64,000 nucleotides of DNA, taken from contig QANZ01047738.1 of NCBI GenBank assembly GCA_003254925.1, forward strand, positions 143,650 through 207,649, written 5' to 3'. The notes under the pieces are model-generated. The model saw nothing but the letters and a program-made list of their open reading frames with translations. It was not told where the DNA came from and did not search any database. The position numbers and the translations under genes were made by a program. Shown here piece after piece: positions 1 through 13,400 of this stretch; the stretch's first letter is position 1, and every line of letters begins with the position of its first letter. Source of the DNA: Chamaecrista fasciculata (lineage: Eukaryota; Streptophyta; Magnoliopsida; Fabales; Fabaceae).

Positions 1-1771
1 AAATTGTTAATATGTTGAACTGACCCATTACAGTGAATTGGTTATGATTCAAGGTTGATCTTTAGGGCTGCTCTGTTAATTGTTAGTGAGTTTGACTCAG
101 GTAAGATTTTAAGTTCATTTAAATATAGGTCTTTAGGATAGGCTTTATCCTTAGTTGGTTAACATATTAGTCAGAGTGATCTTAAGAGTTTATGGATGTA
201 GTCCGATTTAGGGGACAAGTTGACATATTTATATATAGAATTTCAACAGGATAATATGTCTCATCATGTGGGCGTATCTTTATGGTGAGTTATATATTAA
301 AGCCATATGCACAGGATCTTCTGGTTCATTCTTTGCTGCCATAATTGTGATGCTTAAATTTTACATTTTGAAGGGCCGGTCATGTTTATATTTTTAAATA
401 TCTCCTAGTTTAGTAGTAATTCAAGGGCATTTAATTTCTCTAGCTGATTATGTTACATCGATCAAACAAAAGATAGTCTTGTGATCTCGTTATTTGTGCA
501 GGGATAGAAATTTAAGAGGTAAATAGTTATTGAGCAAGTATCCTCTATAGTGTATATATAGATGAGATAGACAGGGATTAGATCCTCTAAAGTTTTTTTT
601 CATGCATTTCTTGTGAGTTAGAGAAAAAATATGAATTTCATGATATAAAAATATATAAGATCTATATTTTTTCTTTCTCTCTCTTATTTTCTCTTCTTTT
701 ATCTCTTCAACTCTACTAGAAATGTAGAGAAAGGAACCCTAGAGGATCCATTTCCAGGTAGACATGGTTAATGCCTTCACTTTTCGAAAATCAACGGTAT
801 TGTAACTTGTTTATATATAAATATGTGTATATATAGATGAATGAAAGAAGAACAAAATTCGCATGGTAATTGCATTCAGATTGTTCAGCTTGTTTGTGTC
901 ATCACATAAATAAATTTACAAGTTTCCACGTGCATGCTACATCTCACTTGTTTTGCATATTTTTTGGTAGCAAAATATATATACTGTTAAAAAGCAAAAA
1001 AGTTAGGTCGATCATCATTTTAACTTTATTAAGCTTTAAAAATGAGCAAAGCACTAATTTCATCTCTAAATTTTATATTAATTATTAATTTTGTCTTATT
1101 TTTTTTTGCCGTTAATTTCGTTCTTAATATTTTATATTTTGTTTAATTTTATCTTTGATTGACTGTATTTTATTTTCTAATTTGAGTTTAGATTTGAATT
1201 TTTTTTTCTATTTATTTTATATTTCATATAGCTATGTAGATTAATGTAAAGTTTTGAGATGAAATTAGTATTAAAAAAATATATATACACGGTGGGCTTG
1301 GAAATTGTCGCTTGAGATGGCGGCAGGTCTCTGGAGGAGAGGCCTCGTTTTCATCATCATCCTTTGGAGATTCACCTTATAGGTAATTTGAATTTAGGGG
1401 TGTTCAAAATTGAACCAAACCAATTTGACCAAACTATCTAAATATTGGTTTGGTTTGGTTAGTTTAAACATGTTTTTAACCACTTGATTAATAATTATTT
1501 TAAATTGAAGTGAGCTCAGTTAAAAATTTTGTTCATAATCGCTCAAATCGCTAAAAAAACACCTTTATTTAGAGTTTCTGTAAGGGTGTGATGATAAAAA
1601 AAAAAAATACTGTAGAGAGGAAGTGGTTCCAGGTCCGGATCCACTAACATTTTTAATTTTTTCTTTAAGATTCATTCTCGTTGTCTAGGTCTACTTGGGG
1701 CAAAACGGCGTCGTCTTACTCAGAAGTCATGAAAATGAGAGAGGAAAGGAAAGTGTTGTGGTTGTTACTTT
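1..1771. other. Intergenic DNA upstream of calnexin
   Basis: No convincing gene is seen. The DNA is AT-rich with short ORFs only. It contains the small MITE at 574-755. A lone hAT-type end (TAGGGGTGTTCA) starts at 1395 and is followed by degenerate TTTGGTTTGG-type sequence, with no matching second end found. The last part leads into the calnexin promoter. Confidence 0.6.
574..755. mobile_element. Short MULE-like MITE (GGATCCTCT family)
   Basis: The ends are imperfect inverted repeats: GGGATTAGATCCTCTAAAG on the left, and GGAAATGGATCCTCTAGGG read inward from the right. They are flanked by 9-bp direct repeats, AGATAGACA at 565-573 and AGGTAGACA at 756-764, with one mismatch. A 9-bp duplication is typical of Mutator-like elements. 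The interior is pyrimidine-rich and non-coding. The ends resemble those of the larger element at 37518-38405, so both probably belong to one family. Confidence 0.6.
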
Positions 1772-1787
1772 GTTAGTCCACGTAGGC
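1772..1787 (+). promoter_or_regulatory. P-UPRE-like motif in the calnexin promoter
   Basis: The core AGTCCACGT at 1775-1783 matches the GTCCACGT core of the plant unfolded-protein-response element (ATTGGTCCACGTCATC). About 11 of 16 positions agree over the full motif. It lies 38 bp upstream of a perfect ERSE. The match is partial, so the call depends on that context. Confidence 0.4.
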
Positions 1788-1824
1788 GGGACAGGGGGTT
1801 TGAACGTGTGATGCAAGTTGAACA

Positions 1825-1843
1825 CGTGGCAAGTGGTCATTGG
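1825..1843 (-). promoter_or_regulatory. ERSE-I (CCAAT-N9-CCACG), calnexin promoter
   Basis: The plus strand reads CGTGG, nine bases, then ATTGG. On the minus strand this is exactly CCAAT-N9-CCACG, the ER stress response element bound by NF-Y together with bZIP28/bZIP60. It lies about 215 bp upstream of the calnexin start codon. A second CGTGG/ATTGG pair at 1853-1873 has an 11-base spacer, so it is only ERSE-like. A weak TATA-like TATAAG sits near 1894. Induction by ER stress is inferred. Confidence 0.75.
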
Positions 1844-2058
1844 CTACTGTTACGTGGCTCCTAAACCCATTGGTTGAAACAGCTCCAAAGTAGTATAAGA
1901 ACAAACCAGAAATTCTCTCACATCTTTAAGAACTAAAACAGTATTTAGATCGTAAAATCGACATTAGAGAGTAGGGTTCTTAGTTTTACGAACCACTTTT
2001 CTCTCCCACTAACATTTCAGGATTAGGGCTTCACTGTCACACTGACGAAGAAATTGCC

Positions 2059-5000
2059 ATGGGACAACGAAGATCTGTCCCTTTAGGACTCCTTCCGCTC
2101 CTCCTTCTCATTGCTTTTTCTTCCTTTCAGATGCTTCTAGCTTCTGACGATAACGATGATGCGGTAATTCTCCACCTTCCATGATCCTTTTCTTTCGATC
2201 TTTTGTTTGGATCTATAATTTTCCTAATGCTTGATTTGAATTTCGTTTAGATCTTCTACGAGTCATTTGACGAGGATTTCGAAGGCCGTTGGATTGTATC
2301 CCAAAAAGAAGACTACCAAGGTAAACTAGTTTCTCCATTTCTCATTGTCTGAGCAGATCAGTGAAGCTTTCGCGATGGATTTTTTTCCGATTGCCTGCTT
2401 GCTTGCTTGCTAAAACAGTTTGATAAACTCTAAAGCTATGAAATGAGTGTAATTCCCTTTAGTTTTACTTTCTTCTACCGTGCTTCGTTGATATTGAAAA
2501 CTTATCCAAAGAGGCTGCGTACTCTAAAATCATTTGTTGCCAATTAATAGAGAGTACAGACTAATGTCTACAAGTTCTGTTACGATCGTTACTGTGTATA
2601 TACACTTTGGTTTTAGCTGAACTCTATATCTGGAATACAATATGAATAACATTCATTCCTTTTCCATCTTCTCTCAAATCTGTAAATACTATCCGCAATT
2701 GACTAGTCGCTCAACTTATAGATTCATGTCACCTTAGCTACTGGCGTCCCATTCCAGATTGCACATCCATGATGTTGAGGAAGTTTTCGGCTGCTGGCTG
2801 AATTGGTTGTGCAGATAAACCATTTACGCAATCTAAAAAAATTAAACAAAAATAATAGTGGGATATGTGATGGGAGTGGAGTTGAATGCTTAAACTTGTT
2901 AAGTATATTTTAAGGGCTAATCTAGACGACTATACGCATGACTGTTCGCTGAACAGACAGACTGCTATCTCAATTATTAGTGCGCACTTCATATTACCAA
3001 ACTGTCAATCATGAATCATGAAAAATTGTCCAGCTGTTGATTGCTATGCCTCTTCACAGAACAGAATGTGGCTTTTTGATAATATTAATTATCCATACCC
3101 TTATTAGATGGAATTTTAGTATATGACGACAATGTTATTGAATTCCTTCTTTCATGGCAGCCCTTCATTTTCTCCCCTGCTAGTGGAGTGCATTTTGAAG
3201 ATGTCAGATGTGCCTTTGCTTGATTTATTGTTTTTCTTGTGCTGAAGCAATTGAGTGAAATATATTGATACCTTGCTTTGTCTATATTGGAAAGTTGTCT
3301 TGATATGTAATTTGGGTTTTAGGTGTTTGGAAGCATGCCAAGAGCGAGGGTCATGAAGACTATGGACTTCTTGTCAGTGAGCCAGCAAGGAAGTACGCAA
3401 TAGTAAAGGAACTTGATGAGCCTGTTAGTCTTAAGGATGGAACAGTTGTCCTGCAGTTTGAGACTCGACTCCAGAATGGCCTTGAATGCGGTGGTGCATA
3501 TTTGAAGTATCTTCGACCCCAGGAGGCTGGATGGAAATCCAAGGAATTTGACAATGAATCTCCATACTCTATCATGTTTGGTCCTGACAAGTGTGGGGCG
3601 ACAAACAAGGTGCACTTCATTTTCAAGCATAAGAATCCTAAGAGTGGAGAGTACGTAGAACACCATCTGAAGTATCCCCCCTCTGTCCCATCTGATAAAC
3701 TATCTCATGTATACACGGCTGTTTTGAAGAGTGACAATGAGTTGCAAATTTTGATTGATGGGGAGGAGAAGAAAAAGGCGAATGTTTTATCCGCTGAGGA
3801 TTTTGATCCTCCACTTATCCCTCCTAAGACAATCCCTGATCCTGATGATAAGAAACCTGAGGACTGGGATGAGAGAGCCAAAATTCCTGACCCAAATGCT
3901 GTAAAGCCAGATGACTGGGATGAGGATGCACCAATGGAAATTGAAGATGAAGAAGCTGAGAAGCCGGAAGGATGGTTAGATGATGAGCCTGAGGAGATAG
4001 ATGACCCAGAGGCAACAAAACCAGAGGACTGGGATGATGAAGAGGATGGTGAATGGGAAGCCCCAAAAATTGATAACCCAAAGTGCGAAGCAGCCCCTGG
4101 TTGTGGTGAATGGAAAAGGCCAATGAAGAGGAATCCAGCTTATAAGGGAAGATGGCATGCTCCCCAAATTGATAACCCCAATTATAAGGGAATATGGAAG
4201 CCCCGTGATATTCCAAATCCGGACTATTTTGAACTTGAGAACCCTGATTTTGAACCTATTGCTGCTATTGGCATTGAGATTTGGACAATGCAAGACGGTA
4301 TTCTGTTTGACAATATTTTGATAGCTCAAGATGATAAGATTGCAGAGTCCTACCGGGAGACTACATGGAAGCCCAAGTTTACCATCGAGAAGGAGAAACA
4401 AAAGGCTGAAGAGTTGGCTCCCGATGCAGGTGGTCTTGCAGCCTACCAGGTAACGAATGCAATTGGCAGATTTTGATTTACTGCTCTCTTTGTTTTTTTT
4501 CCTTTACCATTCTCTTTCTTTTCTGCTTATTTACTCCCATTTTCCTTTTCTTTGCTCCTTGTTTCACACTTCCAATTATGCATGGTGTTAAATTTTAATC
4601 CTGCAGAAAAAGGTATTTGAGCTCTTATACAAGATTGCAGACATTCCCTTCCTCAGTGCCTACAAGCTGAAGATATATGTAAGTAACCATATTAGTATCT
4701 TTACATTGGGTGGCCATTACGTTTCTCTTCTTATGGAAAGTGTCCTAAACATATACGGTTCTCCGTAGGATCTCATTGAAAAGGGAGAGAAGCAACCAAA
4801 TCTAACTATTGGAATTCTCGCATCCATTGTGGTCGTCTTCTTGACAATTGTCTTCAAGATCATATTTGGTGGAAAGAAACCTGTGAGTAGAAAAACTCCT
4901 GTTCTTTTGTTTTTATTCTTTCCTGTTAAAATTTGTGGCTCTTTATGAAGCATAGACACAGAATATTGCCATGTCGGACACACAATGCAACACATGACCA

Positions 5001-5376
5001 TGAGTGTCAAATGTTGTAATTTTTAAAGTTTTCATCAAGATTTATGATATTTATATATATATATATTTATATATATATATATTTATATATATTTATATAT
5101 ATATATATATATTTCGTGTTGTGTAATGTAATTCCAAAATTTAATGTTTGTGGCTCATGTTCTTCATATTCCTTTGCCGGAAGTTGTGTTTATGTTCGTC
5201 TCTTGACCATTTGTGTTGATTTGCAGACGAAAGTGAAGAAGACAAACGCACAGGCTATTGAAACTTCCAGTGAGCAAAGCAATGAAGAGAAGGAAGAGAA
5301 TAAGGAAGAGAAGAAGGAAGAGAAAGAGGAGACATCAAATGCTGCTCCACGTAGGAGGACAAGGAGAGAGAATTGA
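2059..5376 (+). CDS. CNX: Calnexin (ER membrane lectin chaperone)
   Basis: Calnexin holds monoglucosylated glycoproteins in the ER during folding. Six coding exons: 2059-2163, 2251-2320, 3323-4449, 4607-4678, 4769-4882, 5227-5376, giving 545 residues, close to the roughly 530 of Arabidopsis calnexins. The protein starts with a hydrophobic signal peptide of about 29 residues. The lectin domain follows. The proline-rich arm (about residues 228-365) has repeated IPDP..KPEDWD modules, then GEWEAP/IDNP modules and a CEAAPGC cysteine pair. One membrane segment lies at about 469-492. The Lys/Glu-rich cytosolic tail ends in RRRTRREN. The start is the first ATG after the promoter and directly precedes the signal peptide. 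Intron 5 holds a TA-rich microsatellite. The promoter carries an ERSE. Tudor-SN lies downstream on the same strand, as in Arabidopsis. Confidence 0.96.
5047..5112. repeat. TA-rich microsatellite in calnexin intron 5
   Basis: Alternating TA with interspersed TTTATA units, all inside the last intron. It is probably length-variable between individuals. Confidence 0.85.
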
Positions 5377-6860
5377 AATGGCATCACAGATAAATTTTGA
5401 GCTTGTTAGATTTGTAGTAGGAGGTCAATTCAATAGCTATAGCTATAGCTATGGCGTTGGTTCCATTTTTCTACCCTTGCCTTCTTTTCAAATATGAATC
5501 AATCTGATGATATGCATAAAGGATTGTAAATCTGTTATTAGGCACGTGCTTATCTCTTGGAGGCTTTAGTACTTGATGAGTTAAACATTGTACAATTGCT
5601 ATTTGTTTTCCTTTCCTTTTTTTTTTTTAAACTTTAGTGAGAATTTTGTTTCAGTAACATCATAATTTCAACTAGCGTAAAGTTTCATTGCCATTACTTC
5701 TCTTTATGGACAAAGTTTCATTGCTATTACTGGTGTGACCAACACAAACTATCTGGTTGGTTTTGTTATTATTATTATTTCCCTTAATTTGTACTTAATG
5801 TTCACTTCAATGATTTGATTGGGGCTTTGACCAGACAAAAATTTATTGGGGCAAATAGATCAATGACTGCCCCCAATTTAATCTCACTTCGCGAGGACGA
5901 TAGTCGATCATTATGTATACTAGAGTGTTTTGATTAAATATAAAGTTTAATATATATATATATAAAGTTAAAATAATTTAATTAAAAATATATTGCGGAG
6001 TTATTTGTAATAGAAGAAAAGTTATTTGTAAAATTTGAAATAAAAAAAATGGGTTTGGATAATAAACTTTGTAAGCAACATAGGTGAACATGGGCTGAAC
6101 GTAGGTGTTGGGTTGAATTTTTATATTGGGTTAAACATATAGTGAAGCTGAATTTTCATTTTTGTTTATATATTTTTATATATTATATTTAAATTAATTT
6201 ATTTTATACTAAATGATCGACTCCCAGAAAGCTCCCAAGAAAAAAATATATTTCAATAGAATTATTACAGAAATTGTTAAAAAAGACCAGGCAGGATATA
6301 TTTCAAAATTTTGTTTGAATAATGTCAAATCGTTTATTAATTAAATTAACCGTTACTGTTTGAGTGCCGGTCAAGGGTGGAAAATCGGTTCATGTTTGCG
6401 GTAGATACACACACATCAAAGAAATGATTAGCTCACCTAAAATGAAAAGAAAAATAAGATAAAAAGACTAAACTATTTCTATTAAATTACTTGAAAAATG
6501 TTTATACATTTATGACTCTACTATATTAATACGGATAGAATAATAAAAAATAATTAATGTTCTCTTAAATTTATAAAACATTAGATATTTTGAAATATAA
6601 AAGATTATCAAAACATCAGATATATAGGATCAGAACGAGTATTATAAATTTATGGTCATTTAATTCCTTTCCTTTTTGGTATTGTATTTAATGTGGTAGT
6701 ATAAATCTATCTAATATAATTTAATATTAATTATTATATGCTTGATAGTCTTTACAATTTTTATTTTTTTAATATAAAAATTTATCATTTTAAAATAATT
6801 TTATAATTTAAAATTTAATAATGATATAATATATCATTTAAGAAATGCAAAGCTCAATAG

Positions 6861-7952
6861 TGTTGATGGGTGTCGAATCCATAAAAAATAATTAACCTGA
6901 TTCTACACACTAAAATAATAAATTATAGTAAGGGTGAGAACAGGGTCGATCCACAGAGACTAACATTGTCTAAAGTTTATCAACCAAATCTAAAGAAAAC
7001 AGAAAACAAAAGATAAATTGCGATATAAAATAATAAGTAAATAAAACAACGATAAAAGTTACCGATAGGATGAGGGCTTGGCTAAGGTTAATCTTCATGG
7101 AGTCTCACACTTGATCATTGATACCAAAGATAATTTTTCATCAAATTAAAATAGGTTAAAGAAATCACAGGTGAAATCACTCTTTCTTTAAAGTTGATTA
7201 AAGGATAACGTACCCAATTTAATCACTTATTAACTAGATGAATCCGACACGATCGACAATTCAATCTAAATTAATAGAATAAAGAACCGAAAGATATTAA
7301 CCCTAGCAATTAATTTACGAAATTACTTGTTAGATTTTCTTCTCCCTAACATGGTACAACCATCTTAGTTGCTACTTAGTGATGAACTTACTAATTACGA
7401 ATTAATAAGAACACCTAGCGTTATGTTTACAAATCAAAATAAATAACTTTGGCCAAGAGTTATAAAATCAGCTTGAAACATATATAAAGAGATAAGTAGG
7501 AGAAAGAAAAATATTATAAAACAATGAAGGAAAATAAAAACATGATCTCACAAGTGTTGAAACATCAATCAGAATCAACCCTAAGCCAAGAGAAAAGAAT
7601 TAGCCGCGCAGGGCCTTGAGAGAAGAAGAGAGAGATGATCCGCGATTGGATCTCCCCTATTCACTAACTAGAGAGGAGTATTTATAATGTTTCTCTAACC
7701 CTAATACCCTTTTCAACCTTCCTAATTCGAGCTATAGAGTTCTCACAACTGAAAAGATTACAGAATTTGATTTTAAAATTCAAAACTGAGAATCTGCGCT
7801 TAAGTCTTGGGCAAGACTTGTGCTCCACGTAGATATCTCTTGAGTTTTGGGCAAGACTTGTGCTCCACGAAAATATCTCTTGATTTTGGAGATCTTGAAA
7901 TTGAATCTTCTTGATTTGAGATATCTTTGAGATTGAAATCTGATCTACAAAA
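6861..7952. repeat. Probable dispersed repeat of about 1.1 kb, class unknown
   Basis: The segment begins TGTTGATGGGTG and contains GGGTCGATCCACAGAG, which I associate with a common non-coding plant repeat. It is flanked by the 7-bp direct repeat TCAATAG at 6854-6860 and 7953-7959, which may be a target duplication. No ORF is present and no TIR is seen. It could be a non-autonomous or solo-LTR-like element. The boundaries rest only on the short direct repeat. Confidence 0.4.
7807..7886. repeat. Two copies of a 40-bp tandem repeat
   Basis: Two near-identical 40-bp units start at 7807 and 7847. Each contains GGGCAAGACTTGTGCTCCAC. They differ at a few positions after that core. They lie inside the dispersed repeat. 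Confidence 0.8.
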
Positions 7953-9611
7953 TCAATAGAAGATAATATAAACTTATATTCTAAGTTTAAAAAATATGAT
8001 ATTCACAAAATATCAAATTTTAACACAAGATATCATATTTTAAATTTAAACTTAAGATAATGGGGAAAATCAAATAATTAAGATATATTGAGATAAAATC
8101 ATAATTTGAATACAAATAAATTAATAATTATCCCTTTAGGCAAAATAACATTCTTATCGAGTATTATAAATAAAAGTGACATGCCGCTTGGCTTGTTGCA
8201 TGCTAATTTTATTTTAAAGACTTTAAAACCTAAAACATTATAAACATACTAAAGACTTTAGGCACGTGATGTTTATTATGAAGAATAATGATGACATAAA
8301 TCTACTTAAGATAAGGACACATTCAATTATTTGTTTATTGTCAATAAATTGCGTCTAGTTTTGACATTTGGATTTATGGGAAGTTTTTAAAATCAAAATT
8401 TTAAATAAATAAACAATTAAAGAAACAAAAAGATCGTAACAGAATGACGTCACTGGATTAAAAGCCAACTCAGATATTGTTTGTCCTCGTGTGGTTTGTT
8501 TCATAACTGAAGAGAAAAAGTTAAGATAGAACCAAAATAATTTCAGATAAAGTGGACAATTCAAGCTAAAATTAATGAATGATGTCATTAATATATCTTA
8601 TGCGAATTTGGAGTGAAATTTCTAATTTTATTTTTTGTTATTTGATTGAAAATTTCTAATATTCTTTAATATTCGTATAAAAGTAAAAATATATGTTTTT
8701 TCATTAAAATAAAATTTAGAGCTAGTTAGTTTTTTTTTTAATTTATTCTTAATATTCACAAAGAATTTTGTTTGTTAGGTCATGAGTATCCTCACCTATT
8801 CGTGTAACGGTCTGCATTAATCTCATTCGAGGCTTAGAGACGAAATGACCAGAGCCCTCCCAATAATGTCGACTCTATGAATCAAACTTGGATCATCTTC
8901 TTGGAATGCAACACAAATACAATTTTTTGTTCACATCAATTAATAATTAAAATTATTTTACTTATCATACACTAAAACCGATTTAATATTTTACTTAATT
9001 TTATCACTCAAAACTAAAGCCATGAAGCATTTTTATTTTAATAATCCTACTGCAATCAGAATTCCAAATATCAAAACAGCTTGAATATTATACTTTGTTA
9101 TTAATACTAGTGACTTTGAATTTTGATTTTGATTTTGAATTCAAATTTTAAAATTATAAAAGTATCAATTATTTAAAAGATATTTTGTATAAAAATAGTT
9201 TAAGATGAAAAATCATGAATTATTAAAATTAGAAAGTTATAACTTATAATTAATAAAGATGGAAAGTTACATTTCAGTTATAGACTTATGTTTAAATTTT
9301 AAAAATAATTTATATATTAAGATAAACAAAAGGAGTTACATATAAACAAAATAATAATAATTATTTTTTGAAAACATCAATCTAAATTATATTATATATA
9401 TCCACATAAGATAAGTTATGCTTTTATTTGTTTTCCTAATTAACAATATTTTTCAGATTATTTTTCATGTATTATTAGATTTGAGTTATTTAAACAATTT
9501 TAAGTACTATTTAACTTTTAACTATTGTATAATATAATTCGGGTTGATGCTTTGAAAAAAAATAAAAGATAATATCTGATATCAAATTTAAAATATCCCC
9601 AAGTTGCCTAC

Positions 9612-9619
9612 TATATATA
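9612..9619 (+). promoter_or_regulatory. TATA box of the Tudor-SN gene
   Basis: TATATATA occurs just before a shift to GC-richer, CT-rich sequence typical of a plant 5' UTR, placing the transcript start near 9645. An (ATTC)n tract lies in the likely leader at about 9769-9792. A leader intron appears to start at 9947 (CAAG|GTATCG) and end at 10463 or 10472. Confidence 0.6.
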
Positions 9620-10485
9620 CACGTACAAAGAAGCCTGTTTCGTTTTCGCACTGAAAATTTTTCAATCACTTTTCTCGTCTCTTTCCCGTTGTTTCTCTCG
9701 CTGATCCGGCGTCTCGAAACTCGAGTTTTTGGTTCACCTTGGTTTGGTTTTTAGGGATCTCTTAACCTATTCATTCATTCATTCATTCATTCGTATACGT
9801 TTAATTTGAACCGCGAAATTCCAATTCCTCTGGTTTTGTGCTGCGAGCGTTCAATTCCGTTTTCGCTCGCTACTTGTTTCGGTTGGTCCCGCGTGAGAGC
9901 GCAAGGCAACGCCATTGCGGTTTTTCTGCACCTGATCTGCTTCAAGGTATCGTTTTCGTTGTGCTGATGATTTTATCGATTTGATTTTTTTTTTTTTTTT
10001 ATTATAGATCGCCGTCGATCGTCGTTCCGGCGTTCGATGAAGATGATCGTCATTCTTTTATCGTCTGTGAATTTTGTTTGTGGAAGCGTCTATTATTGCC
10101 GCATTCGCAGTTAGCTAGTTTGCTGAGTTTTGTCACGAATTCTATTCAATTGTGTGATCGTGAATTGATGATCCGATCTAGATAATTAATTGCTTGCGCT
10201 CCAGGTTATGTCAATGCTCGAGGTCATTTGTAGTAGTTCCTGCTTCTGTTGATTTTTGGCGGATCTGAATTTCGCCGAATTTGTTTATTTATCCTTGTTC
10301 TCGGTCAATGCTTCTATCTAATCGTACTTCGTATGTGTGTCTAAAGTCTAAACGTGTATATGATTATAAAAGCCTTCGAGTGTTTCATCTTTGTGATTTC
10401 CTTTCGGAGATATTGTTGCGGAGTCTCTTTGTTCATTTTACTGATACTTTTGTTGGTGTTTAGATCGTGCAGTAGCTGTTAAAAA

Positions 10486-13400
10486 ATGGCATCAGCATCA
10501 ACGGGGGCCACAGGGTGGTACAAAGGAAGGGTGAAAGCTATTCCTTCCGGGGATAGTTTGACCATTGTGGCCATGGCCAGCAGCAAGCCTGGTCCTCCGC
10601 CAGAAAAGACTATTACTTTATCGTCTCTAGTTGCGCCTAGACTGGTAAGCTAACTTGGTTGATTTTTTCGTATGACACTTGGCATCCCTAAAACTGTAAA
10701 AACCATTTTCAAAATCCGTGGTAATTTTATGGGTATTTTGATTTTGCCCGGAACCTTTGATCTTACTAAATAAGATTTTTTGTTGCATATAACTTTGCTA
10801 TACTGAATGGAAAGTTTCATAAACCTGGCTATTGTTATTATATTTTCTTTTGGGAAGTTCTTTGCGCTGATACATAATATGCAAATATGGAATTTCCTTC
10901 TCCTGGTTTTTTCTCGATGATTATCTACTAATATGTTTCATGTTCACTATTTGTTTATAATATTGCTAGGCACGGAGAGGTAGCTTGGATGAGCCGTTTG
11001 CATGGGAAAGCAGAGAGTTTCTGAGAAAGCTCTGCATAGGGAAGGTGCGGTACAAAAATGGTCACTTTCATTTGCTAGTCTGGTTTTATTTCCTTTAGAT
11101 AAGGCATGCTAAGTATGATTTAATGGATTGTTTAAACAGGAGGTGACTTTCAGAGTTGATTATACTGTGGCAACTATAAATCGGGAATTTGGCACTGTTT
11201 TTCTCGGTGATAAAAATGTTGCAATGCTAGTTGCTGCTGAAGGCTGGGCTAAGGTTGAATATCTTCCATCCTGATGTACCATGTTTAAACTATTAATCCC
11301 TGGCTGAATTGAGCTTTTTTCAATATTGTTTGTGCAGGTCAGAGAACCAGGGCAAAAGAAAGCAGAAGCAAGTCCTTACCTAACTGAATTGTTAAGGTTG
11401 GAAGAACTAGCTAAACAAGAAGGCCTTGGTCGTTGGAGCAAGGTTAGTTTCTTGTTTTTATTATTTTAATCCGGTCCTTTGACAGTTAGCTAGCATAAAA
11501 GGCTGAAAAACATTTATATAATTTCTGGATTTGCTTTACAATTGACACTTTGTAATTGGTGAACAAGTTGTGCTTCAGCTGTAGGAAAGTTGACCTAATT
11601 GGGTGCTATCCACTTATGACTTTTTGTAATTGAATTATGTGCAATAGCTGCGACTTTAAGTACTAGATATCTCCTACTTTCTCAGTAACCCGGTTTGGTG
11701 CATGTTTTTCCTGCTGATGTTAACCCAAAGTTAACATATTCTATTGATATCTTCATCAAATATCCTTTTAATGATCTGAGATTATGATGCTAAGTAAGAC
11801 AGAAATTAGCAATAATATTTTGATGTGCTATATATCATTCTATGACTCATTGCAGGATCCTGGTGCTTCTGAGGCATCGATAAGAAACCTACCACCTTCT
11901 GCTATTGGTGACCCTAGTAACTTAGATGCCATGAGTTTGTTAGCTGAAAACAAGGGTAGGCCCATGGAAGGTATTGTTGAGCAAGTTCGTGATGGCAGTA
12001 CACTTCGGGTCTATTTGCTTCCCAATTTTCATTTTGTCCAAGTTTTCCTTGCTGGAATTCAGGTATGTGTTATGCAATGATAACATCTTTTGGTGCAATG
12101 TCTATGCACATTGATGATTGTTTTTCTGTTTTAATTAGGCCCCACAAATGGGAAGGAGAGTTGCAACTGAAAGTGTTGTTGAAACAGAGTCAACTGCTGA
12201 TGAGACTACTGGAGATGTTCCTGCAGAGCCTCGAGCCCCGCTTACATCTGCCCAAAGACTTGCAGTTCCATCAGCTGCTGAAACTGCTGCTGATCCTTTT
12301 GCACCTGAAGCCAAATATTTTACTGAGATTCGTGTATTGAACCGAGATGTAAGTAACCTGCTTCTAAATGTTATATTGCACTGTCCAGTTACTCCAATTC
12401 TCTAAATTTTATGTGGTTATATAGGTTCGAATTGTCTTGGAAGGTGTTGATAAGTTCAGCAATTTGATTGGGTCAGTGTATTATCCTGATGGTGAATCAG
12501 CCAAGGATCTGGCTATGGAGCTTGTGGAAAATGTATGTGCTTTCACCTGTGTAGTGATATTACTCGCTGTCATTTTTTATTTTTACTTATGGTGGTCTAT
12601 AATTCATATTGGACATGATATGTTCTCAATAATGATTCCTTTCTGCAGCATGACTTCTTGGTTGGCTTGGAACATTGACATGGTTTTAGCCACTTGATAA
12701 TTGCCCTTATTTTTAGGAGGGTCCTTAAAGGGACATGTTGGAATAATTCAGTATTATTAAGGCTAAAAAAGAGTATTTTATTGCCTGTTTAAAGAAAACA
12801 CATAAACCTATGCATATCATACATGATACATACACCCTCGTTGCTGATGTGTGAATATTATCTTTGTAAATATATATATATATATATGCTAATTTGTTCT
12901 TCGAATAACACAGTTTGACTAAAGTATAAACATTTTGTCAATTGTCAACTTCTTTCAGACAAAGGTTCAAAGTAGGGTTTCAGCTATCTGTACAAAGCTT
13001 TAGTTCCAATGCAGTAGTACTTAGTCGATTTCTACTGATCCATGTTTAAATTGGAATCTGATGTCACACTCATACTGATACTATTCTAGAGGCCCTCAGA
13101 TTTCTATCTGCATGTGGTTTAATATGTGATTAATGCTGAATTCATAAGCTTGATAGTTTTATAGAGAGAGATATTGAATGTCCTGTAATTATTTTCTTTT
13201 TATCTGATGAGGTATCGCTTAGGAGTAGCCTGAAAATATATCTTGCTTTGATTTCCTCTACAGGGTTTTGCAAAATATGTGGAATGGAGTGCAAATATGA
13301 TGGAAGAAGATGCAAAACGGAAGCTGAAGACTGCAGAGCTTCAGGCAAAGAAAACCAGGATAAAGATGTGGACAAATTATGTACCACCACCTACAAATTC

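Larger units (their letters stand above)
5377..9611. other. AT-rich intergenic region between calnexin and Tudor-SN
   Basis: This holds the calnexin 3' UTR at the left and the Tudor-SN promoter at the right. No gene is supported: ORFs are short and have no recognisable domain. The one structured segment is the dispersed repeat at 6861-7952, which includes a 40-bp tandem duplication. Confidence 0.6.

Noticed and set aside
870-1088. 72-residue ORF with Cys/His-rich start
   Set aside because: No family resemblance, no promoter or splice support, in AT-rich DNA beside a MITE.
1395-1500. hAT-type MITE like the one at 17409
   Set aside because: Only one TAGGGGTGTTCA end is present; no second end or 8-bp duplication was found.
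5044-5376. 110-residue ORF as a separate gene
   Set aside because: It runs from an intronic TA microsatellite into the last calnexin exon, so only the 3' part is coding and it belongs to calnexin.
6861-7952. Intact LTR retrotransposon
   Set aside because: No second LTR, primer-binding site or gag/pol ORF; only a possible short flanking repeat.
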